Positions 9,138-18,355 of a stretch of 64,000 bases of DNA are shown piece by piece. Below the pieces are notes generated by a model, which was not told where the DNA came from, did no database searches, and saw nothing but the letters and a program-made list of their open reading frames with translations. Both the position numbers and the translations under genes were made by a program. The stretch's first letter is position 1; every line of letters starts with the position of its first letter. Source of the stretch: Promethearchaeota archaeon (GTDB lineage: Archaea > Asgardarchaeota > Lokiarchaeia > Sigynarchaeales > SOKP01); assembly GCA_013375495.1 (NCBI GenBank), contig JABXKC010000021.1:1-64000 (forward strand). The letters are read 5' to 3'.

Positions 9138-11042
9138 TCAAAATTTTGGTGGAGGTGTTGCGGGATAATTTCCATATTGCTTTAATATTTTGGAGGTTTC
9201 GGGAAATTCATCCAAATCAGCATATGGAACGATATGGGAATTTAAAAAAGTTTTCTGAAAATCGGGGTCAATTCCAAGTTCTAAATAATCTATTTTTTTA
9301 GAAATTTCATTAGCAATCCTCTTGGCTTCTTCCGAAACAAGGCACATTCTTGCTCCTGTTCCAGCAGCATTTCCAACAATAATTATTTTTTCTAGATCTA
9401 TTTCTGGAAAAATACCTATCATTCTTGCACTTTCTTTATTGATATGAGAACCAAAAGCTCCAGCTAAGTATACTTTATGAATATCTTCTTTTTTTATATT
9501 GTAATTCTTTAATAAGAGTTTTACCCCCGAGTGCATCGCAGCTTTAGCTAAAATTATCTGGCTTATATCCTTCTGGGAAAAGATAATTTCTCTTGTATTT
9601 TTTGTTTCATCTGAAGGAACTATGACGAATTCCATTATAGATTCTTCATTCTTGCGTATTCTAGGATTTTGAAGAGTACGATTGAATATTCCACTTACAT
9701 CAATAATTCCTGTTTTTACCATTTCTGCAGTTAAATCAATCATACCTGAACCACATATTCCAATTGGAAGTTCATTATCAATAGTTTCATATTCTACATT
9801 TAAATTCTCAGGTTCAATCTTAATTTTCTCAATGGCGCCACTAGCAGCTCTCATTCCGAATTTAATATGTGCCCCCTCAAAAGCTGGACCAGAGGCGCAT
9901 GAAGCTGCTAACATCTTATGTTTATTACCAAGCACAACCTCTGTATTCGTTCCTATATCAATTACTAAGCATATTTCTTCACTCTTATAAATTTCTGTAG
10001 AAAGAACCACCCCAACTGTATCCGCACCAACAAATCCTGCAATTGTGGGTAGAAATATGATTTTAGCGTTTGGATGAATTTTTACTCCTAAAATTTCTGT
10101 ATTTACAATTACAGTATCTTGAATAACAGGAGGATATGGTGATCTCCCTACATATAACGGATAAATTCCTAAGAATAAATGATGCATTATTGTATTTCCA
10201 ACTGCAGCCATTTCGTAAATTTCCTCAGACATTACTCCCGTTCTTTCCTTCAAATCATCAAGTATTTGATTTATTCCCTCTATTACTACATCCTGTAATT
10301 TATTCTGATCAGGGTGATTTAATCTGGAAATAACATCTTCTCCATATGGAACTTGAGGATTCATCAAAGAACCAGCAGCAATAACTTTACCTGTTATTAA
10401 GTTTACCAAATATCCTGCTAATTTGGTAGTTCCAATATCTACCGCATAACCAAAAATACGATCGGTAGTGTTAGCAGGTTCTATACTAATGATTTTATCT
10501 CTCCAGAGAGCAATTGTGAATTTCCAATCATTCTCTCTAATTAAACTGGCTAAATTTTTTAGTAAAGCATACTCAAATTGAAGACTGGAAAGATTATGTT
10601 TTTCTTGCAGAAATTCTAATAACCTATCAGCATCTGACCTAGGATCTTCTAAAGTGGGGATTCCTAATTCAATATAGTATTTCCTGACTGATGGGCTAAT
10701 CTCTACAGATGTATCAATACCCTCGATCTGAAGCCTTTGTTTACCGGTTCTACTAGACTCTGGTACTTTAACTACTAAATTATCTGTTATTTTAGTAAGG
10801 CAGGCTAAACGAACCTTATCCTCTAATTCTGCTGGGGTAAGAAATTCTATTTCTTTAGTAGTAATTTGATTTACAGCCATTGTATCGTTAATAATTATCC
10901 TACATTTCCCACAAATTCCCTTTCCGCTACAGATTGAGGTTAAATCGATGCCTACTTTTAAAGCTGCCTCTAATATTGTATTTCCTTCTTCAATTTCAAC
11001 TCGCTTTCCTTCAGGTTGGAAAATAATATTGAATTTAGACAT
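9138..11042 (-). CDS. RACo-like ATP-dependent corrinoid-protein activator
   Basis: The 634-residue protein begins with a plant-type [2Fe-2S] ferredoxin domain whose ligands are visible as Cys38, Cys44, Cys47 and Cys81. A long ASKHA-type domain follows, with phosphate-binding segments YAVDIGTTKLAGYLV (near 205), LVIDIGTNTEVVLG and LAGAFGSHIN. This is the RACo architecture, which couples ATP hydrolysis to one-electron reduction of inactive Co(II) to Co(I) on corrinoid methyl carriers. RamA-type activators instead carry C-terminal [4Fe-4S] clusters. The adjacent MttC-like genes are the expected clients. A GCTTG-N6-CAAGC palindrome lies 96 bases before the ATG. Confidence 0.88.
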   Translation of the reverse strand: MSKFNIIFQPEGKRVEIEEGNTILEAALKVGIDLTSICSGKGICGKCRIIINDTMAVNQITTKEIEFLTPAELEDKVRLACLTKITDNLVVKVPESSRTGKQRLQIEGIDTSVEISPSVRKYYIELGIPTLEDPRSDADRLLEFLQEKHNLSSLQFEYALLKNLASLIRENDWKFTIALWRDKIISIEPANTTDRIFGYAVDIGTTKLAGYLVNLITGKVIAAGSLMNPQVPYGEDVISRLNHPDQNKLQDVVIEGINQILDDLKERTGVMSEEIYEMAAVGNTIMHHLFLGIYPLYVGRSPYPPVIQDTVIVNTEILGVKIHPNAKIIFLPTIAGFVGADTVGVVLSTEIYKSEEICLVIDIGTNTEVVLGNKHKMLAASCASGPAFEGAHIKFGMRAASGAIEKIKIEPENLNVEYETIDNELPIGICGSGMIDLTAEMVKTGIIDVSGIFNRTLQNPRIRKNEESIMEFVIVPSDETKNTREIIFSQKDISQIILAKAAMHSGVKLLLKNYNIKKEDIHKVYLAGAFGSHINKESARMIGIFPEIDLEKIIIVGNAAGTGARMCLVSEEAKRIANEISKKIDYLELGIDPDFQKTFLNSHIVPYADLDEFPETSKILKQYGNYPATPPPKF

Positions 11043-11137
11043 ATGTTCTTATTCTTAGATTAATGTGAGTTTTAGTTTCAATTAAATAAAATTAAAAATT
11101 CTATGAAGAGAAAGAGTACAATTGTTAAATGAATTTA

Positions 11138-11153
11138 GCTTGTTATATCAAGC
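11138..11153. promoter_or_regulatory. Palindromic operator candidate, site 1 (RACo promoter)
   Basis: Perfect 5-6-5 inverted repeat GCTTG-TTATAT-CAAGC, 96 bases before the RACo start. The same arms recur at 14962, 15840 and 21076, always between genes of the methyl-transfer island. Operator function is inferred from this distribution. Confidence 0.6.
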
Positions 11154-11228
11154 AGTTCAAAATGAGTTTTAGTGACCATTCTCTATTTACTTTGAATTAA
11201 ATTTAAAAAAAAAATAATATAATTTCTG

Positions 11229-12014
11229 TTATAATAAAAGACGTCCTCCATCTAAGGTAACTATAGTTCCAGTGATATATTTGGCTTTTTCTGAAACAAG
11301 AAATAACGCCATATTAGCAATATCTATCGGATCTCCCATTCCAGCATCAGTTAAGGGAGAAAATTTCCTCATCTGTTCTTGCATGAATTTTTCGGGAAAT
11401 TTGCCAGATTTTTCAAAAAGACCGGGATTTTTTGACCCTTCAGTAGTTATTGCTCCTGGTGCGATCGCATTTACTCGTATATTATCGTTAATCAACTCCA
11501 TGGCCATTCCTTTTGTTAAAGAAATAACTGCAGCTTTCGATGCGGCATAATGTAAATGGTACTTATCGGGGTTAATTCCTGCTGCTGACGCCATGTTGAG
11601 AATTAAGCCCTCAATTGATTTCGAAATAAATATTTTAGCAGCTAATTGACTACAAATGTAGGTCCCAATTAAGTTAGTATCAAATGTTTTTTTAACCAAT
11701 GAGATAGGAATCTCGGTAAAATGTTCTAATGGATAAATTCCAGCGTTATTCACGAGAATATCTATTCTATCCCATTTTTCTACAATTTTATTGAAGGAAT
11801 CTTTCATTACTTCTTCATCTGACACATCAGCGACAAAAGAAATCGCTTCCTTGCCGAAACTTTTAACTTCATCCACTGTTTTTGATGAATCCTTTATATC
11901 TATTATGACTATATTCGCACCAGCTTCGGCGAATTTTACTGCAATAGCATGCCCAATTCCCTGTGCACCACCAGTAATTACAGCTACTTTATCTTTTAAC
12001 AGTTTAAACTTCAA
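11229..12014 (-). CDS. SDR-family oxidoreductase
   Basis: Classical short-chain dehydrogenase/reductase of 261 residues. The NAD(P)-binding TGGAQGIG is at residues 15-22, VNNAG lies in the middle, the catalytic Ser lies in LNMASAAG and the YAASK motif carries Tyr and Lys. The C-terminal end (ITGTIVTLDGG) is typical of the 3-oxoacyl-ACP reductase/glucose-dehydrogenase-like group. The substrate cannot be read from sequence. It is downstream of the SCP2/MttC/MttB module on the same strand (32 bases after the SCP2-like stop), so it could be the last gene of that transcript and act on a product or a methyl-donor precursor. Confidence 0.9.
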   Translation of the reverse strand: MKFKLLKDKVAVITGGAQGIGHAIAVKFAEAGANIVIIDIKDSSKTVDEVKSFGKEAISFVADVSDEEVMKDSFNKIVEKWDRIDILVNNAGIYPLEHFTEIPISLVKKTFDTNLIGTYICSQLAAKIFISKSIEGLILNMASAAGINPDKYHLHYAASKAAVISLTKGMAMELINDNIRVNAIAPGAITTEGSKNPGLFEKSGKFPEKFMQEQMRKFSPLTDAGMGDPIDIANMALFLVSEKAKYITGTIVTLDGGRLLL

Positions 12015-12046
12015 CTCCTTGATTTATTTAAGAAATAGTTATTAAC

Positions 12047-12379
12047 TTAAACGGCTCCAAAAAGTTCTCCAATCTTTTGCGCTAACGCTATGGGACCTTC
12101 AATACGAAGTGCCGCAGTAGTATACGCCTGTATACCATCAATTTCTCCGTTTTGAACCCCCACGAAGCTCTCTGCCTTATCATACTTAAATTTAAGGACT
12201 GCGTTTTCCTTTTCGCCTTCCACAATTTCCATCGTTCCATTGTCAAAGATCACTTGCCAATTTCCACCACCGGGTCCTTCAATAACGTACTGAACGACCA
12301 CTCTCTTCTTGAATTCCTTCGCAACTTCTGGCTTGAAATTCTTTTTCATTATCTCAAATCCTTCATTCACATCAACCAT
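12047..12379 (-). CDS. SCP2-like sterol-carrier-fold protein, copy 1
   Basis: The 110-residue product is a stand-alone SCP2-type domain, with an alternating strand pattern (VVQYVIEG, WQVIFDNGTMEIVEG, AVLKFKY) and a C-terminal GPIALAQKIGELFG helix. SCP2 folds bind hydrophobic ligands in a tunnel. It follows the MttC-like gene by 58 bases, and the same order is repeated at 18356, which argues for a real functional link to corrinoid methyl transfer. Possible roles are presenting a hydrophobic methyl donor or assisting the corrinoid protein; neither is established. It is cytosolic, with no signal peptide. Confidence 0.8.
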   Translation of the reverse strand: MVDVNEGFEIMKKNFKPEVAKEFKKRVVVQYVIEGPGGGNWQVIFDNGTMEIVEGEKENAVLKFKYDKAESFVGVQNGEIDGIQAYTTAALRIEGPIALAQKIGELFGAV

Positions 12380-12423
12380 ATTTTCTCATCTCGTATTCAT
12401 TTTTTATATTCATTTTTATAATT

Positions 12424-12436
12424 AAAAAAAAAAAAA
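12424..12436 (-). terminator. U13 tract directly after MttC copy 1
   Basis: A run of 13 A on the plus strand reads as 13 U on the leftward transcript, starting one base after the MttC stop and ending before the SCP2-like gene. Archaeal transcription commonly ends at such U-tracts. It probably lowers expression of the SCP2-like gene relative to MttC/MttB. An equivalent tract follows copy 2. Confidence 0.5.
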
Positions 12437-12437
12437 G

Positions 12438-13106
12438 TTAGAGTTCGATTCCCTTCTTTTCTGCTAGAGCTTTCTTGGCAGCTTCGAGTCCGAGCATCAC
12501 ATCTGTTGCCCAGCCATCCGCTCCGATTTCATCGCACCATTCACTAGAAGGACACGCACCTCCCCCAATTAAATAGATGTATTTATCGCGGAGTCCTTGT
12601 TTCTTTAGGTATTCTATCACAACCTTCTGTTCGAACATGGTACCTGTAAGCAAGGCCGAGGTGCCGATGATGTCAGCGCCCTCTTCTTCTGCTTTCTGAA
12701 CGAATTTTTCTTTCGGAATATCTCGTCCAAGGTTGTAGACGTGAATGCCATTGGCTTGAAAGACGGCTTCCACGATGCTGATGCCCAGATCGTGGATATC
12801 TCCTTTTACACTGCCGAGCACCATTTTCGCTTTTGGTTTGTATTCTCCTTTTGGCATCGAATCAAGAATGAAATTCAAAGCGTCTTGCATGCCTTCCGCT
12901 CCCACCATAAGGTAAGGAAGAGCAAGTTCGCCCCGTCCAAATCTTTCTCCTAATTCCTGGATAGCAGGGGTAAGGCCATCGTTGATTAATTTTAATGGTT
13001 CTATGCCTTCGCTCATTCCTTGCTTTGCAAGTTCTAAACATTTCGCTTTATCGTAGGCGATTATTGCATCCTTCATTCCATTAATAATTTCTAGTTCGTT
13101 TCCCAT
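12438..13106 (-). CDS. mttC: MttC-like corrinoid methyl-carrier protein, copy 1
   Basis: The 222-residue protein has the two domains of methyltransferase corrinoid proteins: an N-terminal helical cap domain (residues 1-90) and a Rossmann B12-binding domain. The signature GDIHDLG places the lower axial ligand at His105 (Asp103 and Gly108 complete DxHxxG). GTSALLTGT and IGGGACPSSEW form the rest of the cobalamin pocket. It shuttles a methyl group on Co between MttB-type and MtrH-type enzymes. An AAAGGTGA ribosome site overlaps the end of the MttB gene, only 15 bases away, indicating an operon. The copy at 18746 is nearly identical. Confidence 0.92.
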   Translation of the reverse strand: MGNELEIINGMKDAIIAYDKAKCLELAKQGMSEGIEPLKLINDGLTPAIQELGERFGRGELALPYLMVGAEGMQDALNFILDSMPKGEYKPKAKMVLGSVKGDIHDLGISIVEAVFQANGIHVYNLGRDIPKEKFVQKAEEEGADIIGTSALLTGTMFEQKVVIEYLKKQGLRDKYIYLIGGGACPSSEWCDEIGADGWATDVMLGLEAAKKALAEKKGIEL

Positions 13107-13121
13107 TTCTTTTCACCTTTT

Positions 13122-14636
13122 TTAAAATAACGCTAATTCTTCGTCTGCTTGTTTTAAGATTGCATTACAGCGCTCATCCACATCTTTTGCTATTGGTGGA
13201 TCTGGTTGATGTTTATCTAACTCTTTTAAACGATCTCGACATATTTCAACCCATGTTTTCGCACCTTTAGCGAGCCATTGATCGGCATGTTCATGGATCC
13301 AATCATTAGCGTGCCAGAATAATCCATTTTTAGGATCAATCCACTTTAGTGTATGAGGATGCGTAGTGAACATTTTTTTAGGACCAATTTCTTTGATAAC
13401 ATCTAAAGCTAAATGTTCATCATCGATGTTTAATAGATCCTCGGAAAGCTCAAATAGAAATTGCTTGGTATATTCTACTAGGGTCTCTCCCATCGGAATT
13501 GTTTCCCACATAAATGCTCCAGGCGTGGATCCTACTTGCTGCACATTAACCCCCCATAACAATTCGGTTAATAAGTTAAGTGCCCATGTAGCTCCCGCTT
13601 CATCTAAAGATGATGATAAACAATAGGCGCATCCAGCAATTGGAAGACCATATAAATCTTGATAAACTTGACCGCCCATTCCGAGAACCATTGTAGCAAC
13701 CGGATTTATCGCTAATTGCCCAGAACCTGGATCAACGGGGGATGCATTAGGCCATGGTACTGCTGCTGTTCCAGGATCTAAGTATTGAGAAACTGCAATA
13801 CAATAATGAGTACATGCTAAAGCCATAGCAGTCATCGCTGGAGCCGTTGCAGGTGATGTAAATGGTGCTGTTCCACCCCAATAAGGTACTGTAGGTAAAT
13901 GATACTTTGCGCTTCCAACTGCCGCCCAGAAATTCTGGCGTGTACTAGTTAAGGGGCCAATACAGGTTGGTAAGCCTGCGATAATGGGTCGTTTTTTTAA
14001 TTCATCAAAACCGCCTTGCACTTCGGCAGCTAACTTTCCCACATAATCCCATTCATTCAATCCTCCTTCCGTTATTGCACATACACCACCATGTTTTGTT
14101 GACCATTTCATTTTATTATAGGTGGTATGTAGCTCAGCAGGAAGACCTTGACTTGTTCTTTTCACATCTTCGACAGGAGTTCCGAAGAAACCATCATACG
14201 CATCGATGGCGTCAACCAATTTGAACCCTCTTATTACATCTTCTTCACCAGGAATACTAGAGTCCCATTGATTTGTTTGCTCATTCCATGTATACATTTT
14301 GGTAGAACCGCTCGTAAATAAGTTATAGAAATCATCGTGGTAACTAGATAAAAGTAAATCTTTATTTGGATCTCTTGCAGCTAGAATATATGATTTTGGA
14401 GCCTTTGCGACCATTTCTCGTACCCAATACTCAGGGAATTTCACAATAAGCTCCTTTTCATCTATTTCAACGGGGGCATCTTTCAAATACTCGATACAGT
14501 CTTTATCATCTATGTGAACACCCATCTCACTCAGGATATGATATGCAGCATTGTCAATTCTCTGTAAGTCCTCTTTGGATGCAATACGCCACATTCTGTT
14601 CATTTTTGGATATTTTACTTTCTCTCCTTCTCTCAT
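13122..14636 (-). CDS. MttB-family corrinoid methyltransferase (non-pyrrolysine), copy 1
   Basis: The 504-residue product belongs to the trimethylamine methyltransferase (MttB/COG5598) family, seen in SEMGVHIDDKDCIEYL near the N-terminus, AGLPTCIGPLTS and SQYLDPGTAA. The frame is uninterrupted with no in-frame amber codon, so this is the non-pyrrolysine branch, which includes glycine-betaine methyltransferase MtgB. It would transfer a methyl group from an unknown, probably quaternary-amine, donor to the Co(I) corrinoid of MttC. A GAGG lies eight bases before the ATG. It is divergent from the HTH regulator at 15151, and is the first gene of the module MttB-MttC-SCP2. Confidence 0.9.
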   Translation of the reverse strand: MREGEKVKYPKMNRMWRIASKEDLQRIDNAAYHILSEMGVHIDDKDCIEYLKDAPVEIDEKELIVKFPEYWVREMVAKAPKSYILAARDPNKDLLLSSYHDDFYNLFTSGSTKMYTWNEQTNQWDSSIPGEEDVIRGFKLVDAIDAYDGFFGTPVEDVKRTSQGLPAELHTTYNKMKWSTKHGGVCAITEGGLNEWDYVGKLAAEVQGGFDELKKRPIIAGLPTCIGPLTSTRQNFWAAVGSAKYHLPTVPYWGGTAPFTSPATAPAMTAMALACTHYCIAVSQYLDPGTAAVPWPNASPVDPGSGQLAINPVATMVLGMGGQVYQDLYGLPIAGCAYCLSSSLDEAGATWALNLLTELLWGVNVQQVGSTPGAFMWETIPMGETLVEYTKQFLFELSEDLLNIDDEHLALDVIKEIGPKKMFTTHPHTLKWIDPKNGLFWHANDWIHEHADQWLAKGAKTWVEICRDRLKELDKHQPDPPIAKDVDERCNAILKQADEELALF

Positions 14637-15150
14637 CCATAATTCCTCTTTTATTTTTTATACTCTTATGTTTTTAATATAAAATGGTGATTGAGATAAC
14701 CATTTGATTATAATAATAATTGTGCTTGACTCGTCGTGTTTACCGAGTGTGATCAACTATTAAAAGACAAAATCGATATTTTAAATAGGATAATCAAAGA
14801 TATAGCTTGAATATAATATATCCCGATGATAATTCATGTATCTGATAAATTTAGTTTAGCTTTAATTTAATTCATATCAGCGTTATTTGAAATAATATGC
14901 ATAAATTAAATTATAAAGTCAGTTTTTCTTAAAATCTGGCATAGACAATGGATTTTTTAGTGCTTGACATAACAAGCTTAAGTTAAAAAAACTAAATACC
15001 ATTATTGTCAAGTGATCTAAATTATATGCTTAGGAAATAAGACTAAACTTATTCGATATTTAGAGTATATGATTGTGTGACCTGTGGATATTAAAGCATA
15101 ATTAAGCATAAAAAATAGATGCCCAAATTAAGAAAAAAAGGATTTTATTT
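14637..15150. promoter_or_regulatory. Divergent control region between MttB copy 1 and HTH regulator 1
   Basis: These 514 bases hold no gene. They are AT-rich and contain one full palindrome (14962-14977) plus isolated GCTTG half sites near 14724 and 14805. The unusual length for this compact genome, and the divergent promoters at both ends, suggest a complex regulatory region. Confidence 0.5.
14962..14977. promoter_or_regulatory. Palindromic operator candidate, site 2
   Basis: Perfect inverted repeat GCTTG-ACATAA-CAAGC. It lies 326 bases before the MttB copy 1 start and 174 before the HTH regulator start. On the opposite strand it reads GCTTG-TTATGT-CAAGC, close to site 1. Confidence 0.6.
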
Positions 15151-15795
15151 GTGAAAAGACTGAAAAGAATAGTTTTTAAAATACCAATTGATCCAAGATA
15201 TAAGAAACTATTTGATTTATTAGAAAAGTATGAAACGCTTCAAGTTCATCGTTATGATGAAAATGTCATTTATGTTACTCAAAAAATGCAATTTAAAAGT
15301 GTTAATTCCCATCCAAAAGACTTAGTAGGAAAGTTTGGTATTGAATTTAACGAAGTATTGACTGAAAATATAAAAAAGAAAGAATATATTTGTTTTACAA
15401 AACATCATTGGTATGAAGAACTTAGTTTATTCTTTAAAAATCCCGAGATTTTAATAGAACCTCCTATTGTCATGAATGAGGATTCTATAATTATAAGATT
15501 CATATCTCACGGTAAAAATATTGATGCTATTGTAGAACAACAAAGGAGAACCTTTGGTGATAATTTTAAAATACTGAGTATTACATCTGTTCATCCAAAT
15601 AAGGATAACTTAGCTTTACTTCTAACAGAAAGGCAAAAAGAAATCGCGTATTATGCTGTCGAAAAGGGATATTATGAAATTCCACGTAAAACTAATTCAG
15701 AGTTTCTAGCAAACCATTTCGGTATCTCAAAAAGTGCCTTATGTGAGCATTTAAGAAAAATTGAAAAATCTATTTTCCTTTCAATTTTCAAATAA
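15151..15795 (+). CDS. Bat-type HTH transcriptional regulator 1
   Basis: The protein has 214 residues and a GTG start. The C-terminal 55 residues are a bacterio-opsin-activator type HTH (TERQKEIAYYAVEKGYYE, then LANHFGISKSALCEHLRKIE), the common HTH-10 family of archaea. The N-terminal 150 residues are a beta-rich sensor-like region without recognised ligand motif. It is transcribed away from MttB copy 1, and its paralogue at 21182 has the same place beside MttB copy 2. That makes the methyl-transfer genes its likely targets and the GCTTG-N6-CAAGC palindrome its likely operator. Confidence 0.85.
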   Translation: MKRLKRIVFKIPIDPRYKKLFDLLEKYETLQVHRYDENVIYVTQKMQFKSVNSHPKDLVGKFGIEFNEVLTENIKKKEYICFTKHHWYEELSLFFKNPEILIEPPIVMNEDSIIIRFISHGKNIDAIVEQQRRTFGDNFKILSITSVHPNKDNLALLLTERQKEIAYYAVEKGYYEIPRKTNSEFLANHFGISKSALCEHLRKIEKSIFLSIFK

Positions 15796-15839
15796 CGCAA
15801 AAAGTTATAGAGCTTTAAAATTATATCAGCTTCAAAGAT

Positions 15840-15855
15840 GCTTGAAATAACAAGC
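15840..15855. promoter_or_regulatory. Palindromic operator candidate, site 3 (MtrH promoter)
   Basis: Perfect inverted repeat GCTTG-AAATAA-CAAGC, 69 bases before the first MtrH-like start and 44 after the HTH regulator stop. Confidence 0.6.
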
Positions 15856-15924
15856 TAAATTTATAATTAATGTTATTCATTTTCGCAAACCAACTATATC
15901 TAATTAAATTACTTAGAATTTATA

Positions 15925-16830
15925 ATGTTCAATTATAATATAAAACAGAAATCTTATAAAATAGGAAACTATGTTATTGGAGGAGATCCAAGAGAAGCAC
16001 CAACAGCGGTTATTGGAACGATTTTTTATCTAAGACAGAAAAATATTTTTAACAATGAATCCAAAGGAGAAATAATCAAGGACTCTGCTGAAAAATTAAT
16101 TAAAGATCAAGAAGAATTAGCTGATAAAACAGGTTTAGTTCCAGGATTGGATGTCATTCTATCGTATGAGGCGTCTATTGAACCTATTCTTGATTTTGTT
16201 ATTGATATAACTGATATGCCTATTGTTTTAGATGCTCCAACATATGGCATTAAGATAAAAGCTATAGAATATGTTGAAGAAACAGGAGTTCAAGAAAGAA
16301 TTATCTATAATTCGATAACTCCTGAATCAAGTGATGAGGAATATGAACTGCTTGTTGATAGTAAAATCAAAAATTTTGTACTTCTGGGAATGGAATCAAA
16401 AAAATGGACAACTCAAGCTCGGATCGAGGTAATTGATAGCTTAGTTGAGAAAGCTAAAAGCTTTGATTTTGCAGAACATAATTTTATTATCGATACTGCC
16501 GTTTTAGATATTACATCACTAGGGTTAGCAATGAATGCTATGCATGAAGTTAAAAACAAATATGGATTTCCCGTAGGTTCTGGAGCTCATAATGCTGTGG
16601 ATACTTGGAGAAATTTAAAGCCTAAGTTTGGAGGGATCAAAAAATATGCATCAGTAGTAGCGTCGACTATTACTTTAGGAGCTGGTGCTGACTTTATACT
16701 ATATGGTCCATTACAAAATGCTAATATCATCTATCCTAATATAGCATTCATCAAAGCAGCCCATTCACAACTATTATTCGATGAAGGGAGAATGGCTCCT
16801 ACTACTCATCCTGTGTTTAAAATTGGTTAA
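15925..16830 (+). CDS. MtrH-like methylcorrinoid:tetrahydropterin methyltransferase, copy 1
   Basis: The 301-residue product belongs to the MtrH superfamily (TIM-barrel methyltransferases, also including bacterial MtgA). Recognisable parts are YKIGNYVIGGDPREAPT at the start, LVPGLDVILSYE, the MPIVLDAPT strand, and the C-terminal TLGAGADFILYGPLQNA. MtrH-type enzymes move methyl groups between a corrinoid protein and tetrahydromethanopterin or tetrahydrofolate. No other Mtr subunit is present, so this is a soluble stand-alone form, expected to take methyl from the MttC-type proteins. No clear Shine-Dalgarno precedes the ATG. A tandem paralogue follows after 27 bases. Confidence 0.88.
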   Translation: MFNYNIKQKSYKIGNYVIGGDPREAPTAVIGTIFYLRQKNIFNNESKGEIIKDSAEKLIKDQEELADKTGLVPGLDVILSYEASIEPILDFVIDITDMPIVLDAPTYGIKIKAIEYVEETGVQERIIYNSITPESSDEEYELLVDSKIKNFVLLGMESKKWTTQARIEVIDSLVEKAKSFDFAEHNFIIDTAVLDITSLGLAMNAMHEVKNKYGFPVGSGAHNAVDTWRNLKPKFGGIKKYASVVASTITLGAGADFILYGPLQNANIIYPNIAFIKAAHSQLLFDEGRMAPTTHPVFKIG

Positions 16831-16857
16831 ATTAGCAATTAATCTTCTGGTAAGTGG

Positions 16858-17763
16858 ATGTTTCAGTATAAAACAGAACAAAAGTCTTATAAAATAGGAA
16901 AATATTATGTTGGTGGGGATCCAAGGAAAGTCCCGACAGCATTAGCAGGTAGTATCTTTTATTTACACCAAAAAAAAATATTTAAAGATGAAAGAAATGG
17001 AAAAATTGATAAACTCTACGCAGAATCTTTAATTAAAAGACAAGAAGAAATGGCAGATAAAACTGGGCTAACTCCTATGCTTGATGTCATTCTTTCTTAT
17101 GAGGAATCGATTGAACCTCTTTTAAATTTTGTATTTGAAGTTAGCGATACTCCTATTTTAGTAGATGCTCCACACTGGGAAATTAAACAACCTTTGATCA
17201 AATATCTTATAAAAACTGGCTTAGATCGACATGTTGTTTACAATACCATTACATCATCATCATTTGACGAGGAATTTCAATCCTTAAGCCAAACGAAAAT
17301 AGAGAATTTTGTTTTATTACCTATTGAATCTCATTATTGGACAACCCAAGCTCGAATGGATGTTGCTGATAAGCTAGTAGAAAAAGCACTATCATATGAT
17401 TTCAAGAAACACAATTTTCTTATCGACACTTGTGTTATTGATTATACATCATTAGGGATTGCGATGAATGCCATAGAACAGGTTAAAATTAAATATGGAT
17501 ATCCCGCAGGTACAGCAGGACAAAATCTTGCTGATGCGTGGAAAAATCTCCCTAAAAAATTTGGAGATATTAAGAATTATGTAAAAATAGCAGCATCGAC
17601 GATAACCTTAGCTGCTGGAGCGGATTTTATACTTTATGGACCTCTTCAATTAGCTGAAATCATATTTCCCAATGTTGCTTTGGTTAAAGCAGCCCAAGCT
17701 CAATTTTTATCTGAAAATCTCGAAAAATTGCGATCAAATCATCCTATCTTTAAAATTGGTTAA
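16858..17763 (+). CDS. MtrH-like methyltransferase, copy 2 (tandem)
   Basis: This has the same length (301 residues) and fold as its upstream neighbour, with roughly half of the residues identical by eye (KSYKIGKYYVGGDPRKVPTA, LTPMLDVILSYEESIEP, LAAGADFILYGPLQLAE). The two genes are 27 bases apart and must share a transcript. Either the enzymes form a heteromer, or each serves one of the two MttB/MttC pairs; the equal counts (two MttB, two MttC, two MtrH) favour pairing. The gene converges with a third SCP2-like gene downstream. Confidence 0.87.
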   Translation: MFQYKTEQKSYKIGKYYVGGDPRKVPTALAGSIFYLHQKKIFKDERNGKIDKLYAESLIKRQEEMADKTGLTPMLDVILSYEESIEPLLNFVFEVSDTPILVDAPHWEIKQPLIKYLIKTGLDRHVVYNTITSSSFDEEFQSLSQTKIENFVLLPIESHYWTTQARMDVADKLVEKALSYDFKKHNFLIDTCVIDYTSLGIAMNAIEQVKIKYGYPAGTAGQNLADAWKNLPKKFGDIKNYVKIAASTITLAAGADFILYGPLQLAEIIFPNVALVKAAQAQFLSENLEKLRSNHPIFKIG

Positions 17764-17925
17764 TTCTAAAACAAAGATATTCGTTAAAGAAAGATTTACA
17801 TGAAATTTCTTACAGGTTTTTTTTATCAAATTAAAATTATGAAAGGTTATTCAATATCTAAATTTATAATTAGATAAGTCTAACATAAAATCATCACTAC
17901 GATTTAAAAAAGTGCTTAAAGATTT

Positions 17926-18261
17926 TTAGGTTTTAAATCCAATAATTCTATGGTAATGATATAGTAGGCTTAATGAGCCAGAGAGAAATAAACATCCACT
18001 GTTGAAACCTTCCAATTCGCTGAATTCTTTTCTATAATACCTCAATAAACAATTTCCATTAAGAAAGCGAAGTGTGATATCTGGATCGCCAGCATTCTCC
18101 TTAATAATCTGCAAATTTCCGTTGTGAATTATTATTGACCAGATTCCTCCTTTCTCTCCTTGGACATAATATTCTATAATTAACTTTCTCCTCAACATGG
18201 AAGCAAGTTCTTTATTAAATCCTTTACATATTATCTCAAATGCATTCTCAATTTCAGACAT
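17926..18261 (-). CDS. Diverged SCP2-like protein
   Basis: This 111-residue protein shares the layout of the SCP2-like proteins at 12047 and 18356 (EIENAFEIICKGFNKELA start, KLIIEYYVQGEKGG-WSIIIHNGNLQII middle, a GPIALA-like LSGSLSLLYHY end) but is far more diverged. It lies 94 bases downstream of the closer copy on the same strand, so it may be the third generation of one duplicated gene. A role in ligand binding is presumed from the fold only. Confidence 0.65.
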   Translation of the reverse strand: MSEIENAFEIICKGFNKELASMLRRKLIIEYYVQGEKGGIWSIIIHNGNLQIIKENAGDPDITLRFLNGNCLLRYYRKEFSELEGFNSGCLFLSGSLSLLYHYHRIIGFKT

Positions 18262-18355
18262 AAATTTGTTCCTCTTAATTAAAAATCAATATTATAACTT
18301 AGAATACTTTTTCTCATTATTAGGCAAAAATAAAAAAAATAAGATAAAATTTTAA

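Noticed and set aside
13122..14636. Possible pyrrolysine-containing MttB
   Set aside because: The frame is full length without an in-frame TAG, and both copies align end to end, so they are non-pyrrolysine members.
14723..14739. Further copy of the GCTTG-N6-CAAGC palindrome
   Set aside because: Only the left half (GCTTG) is present; the right half reads CGTGT.
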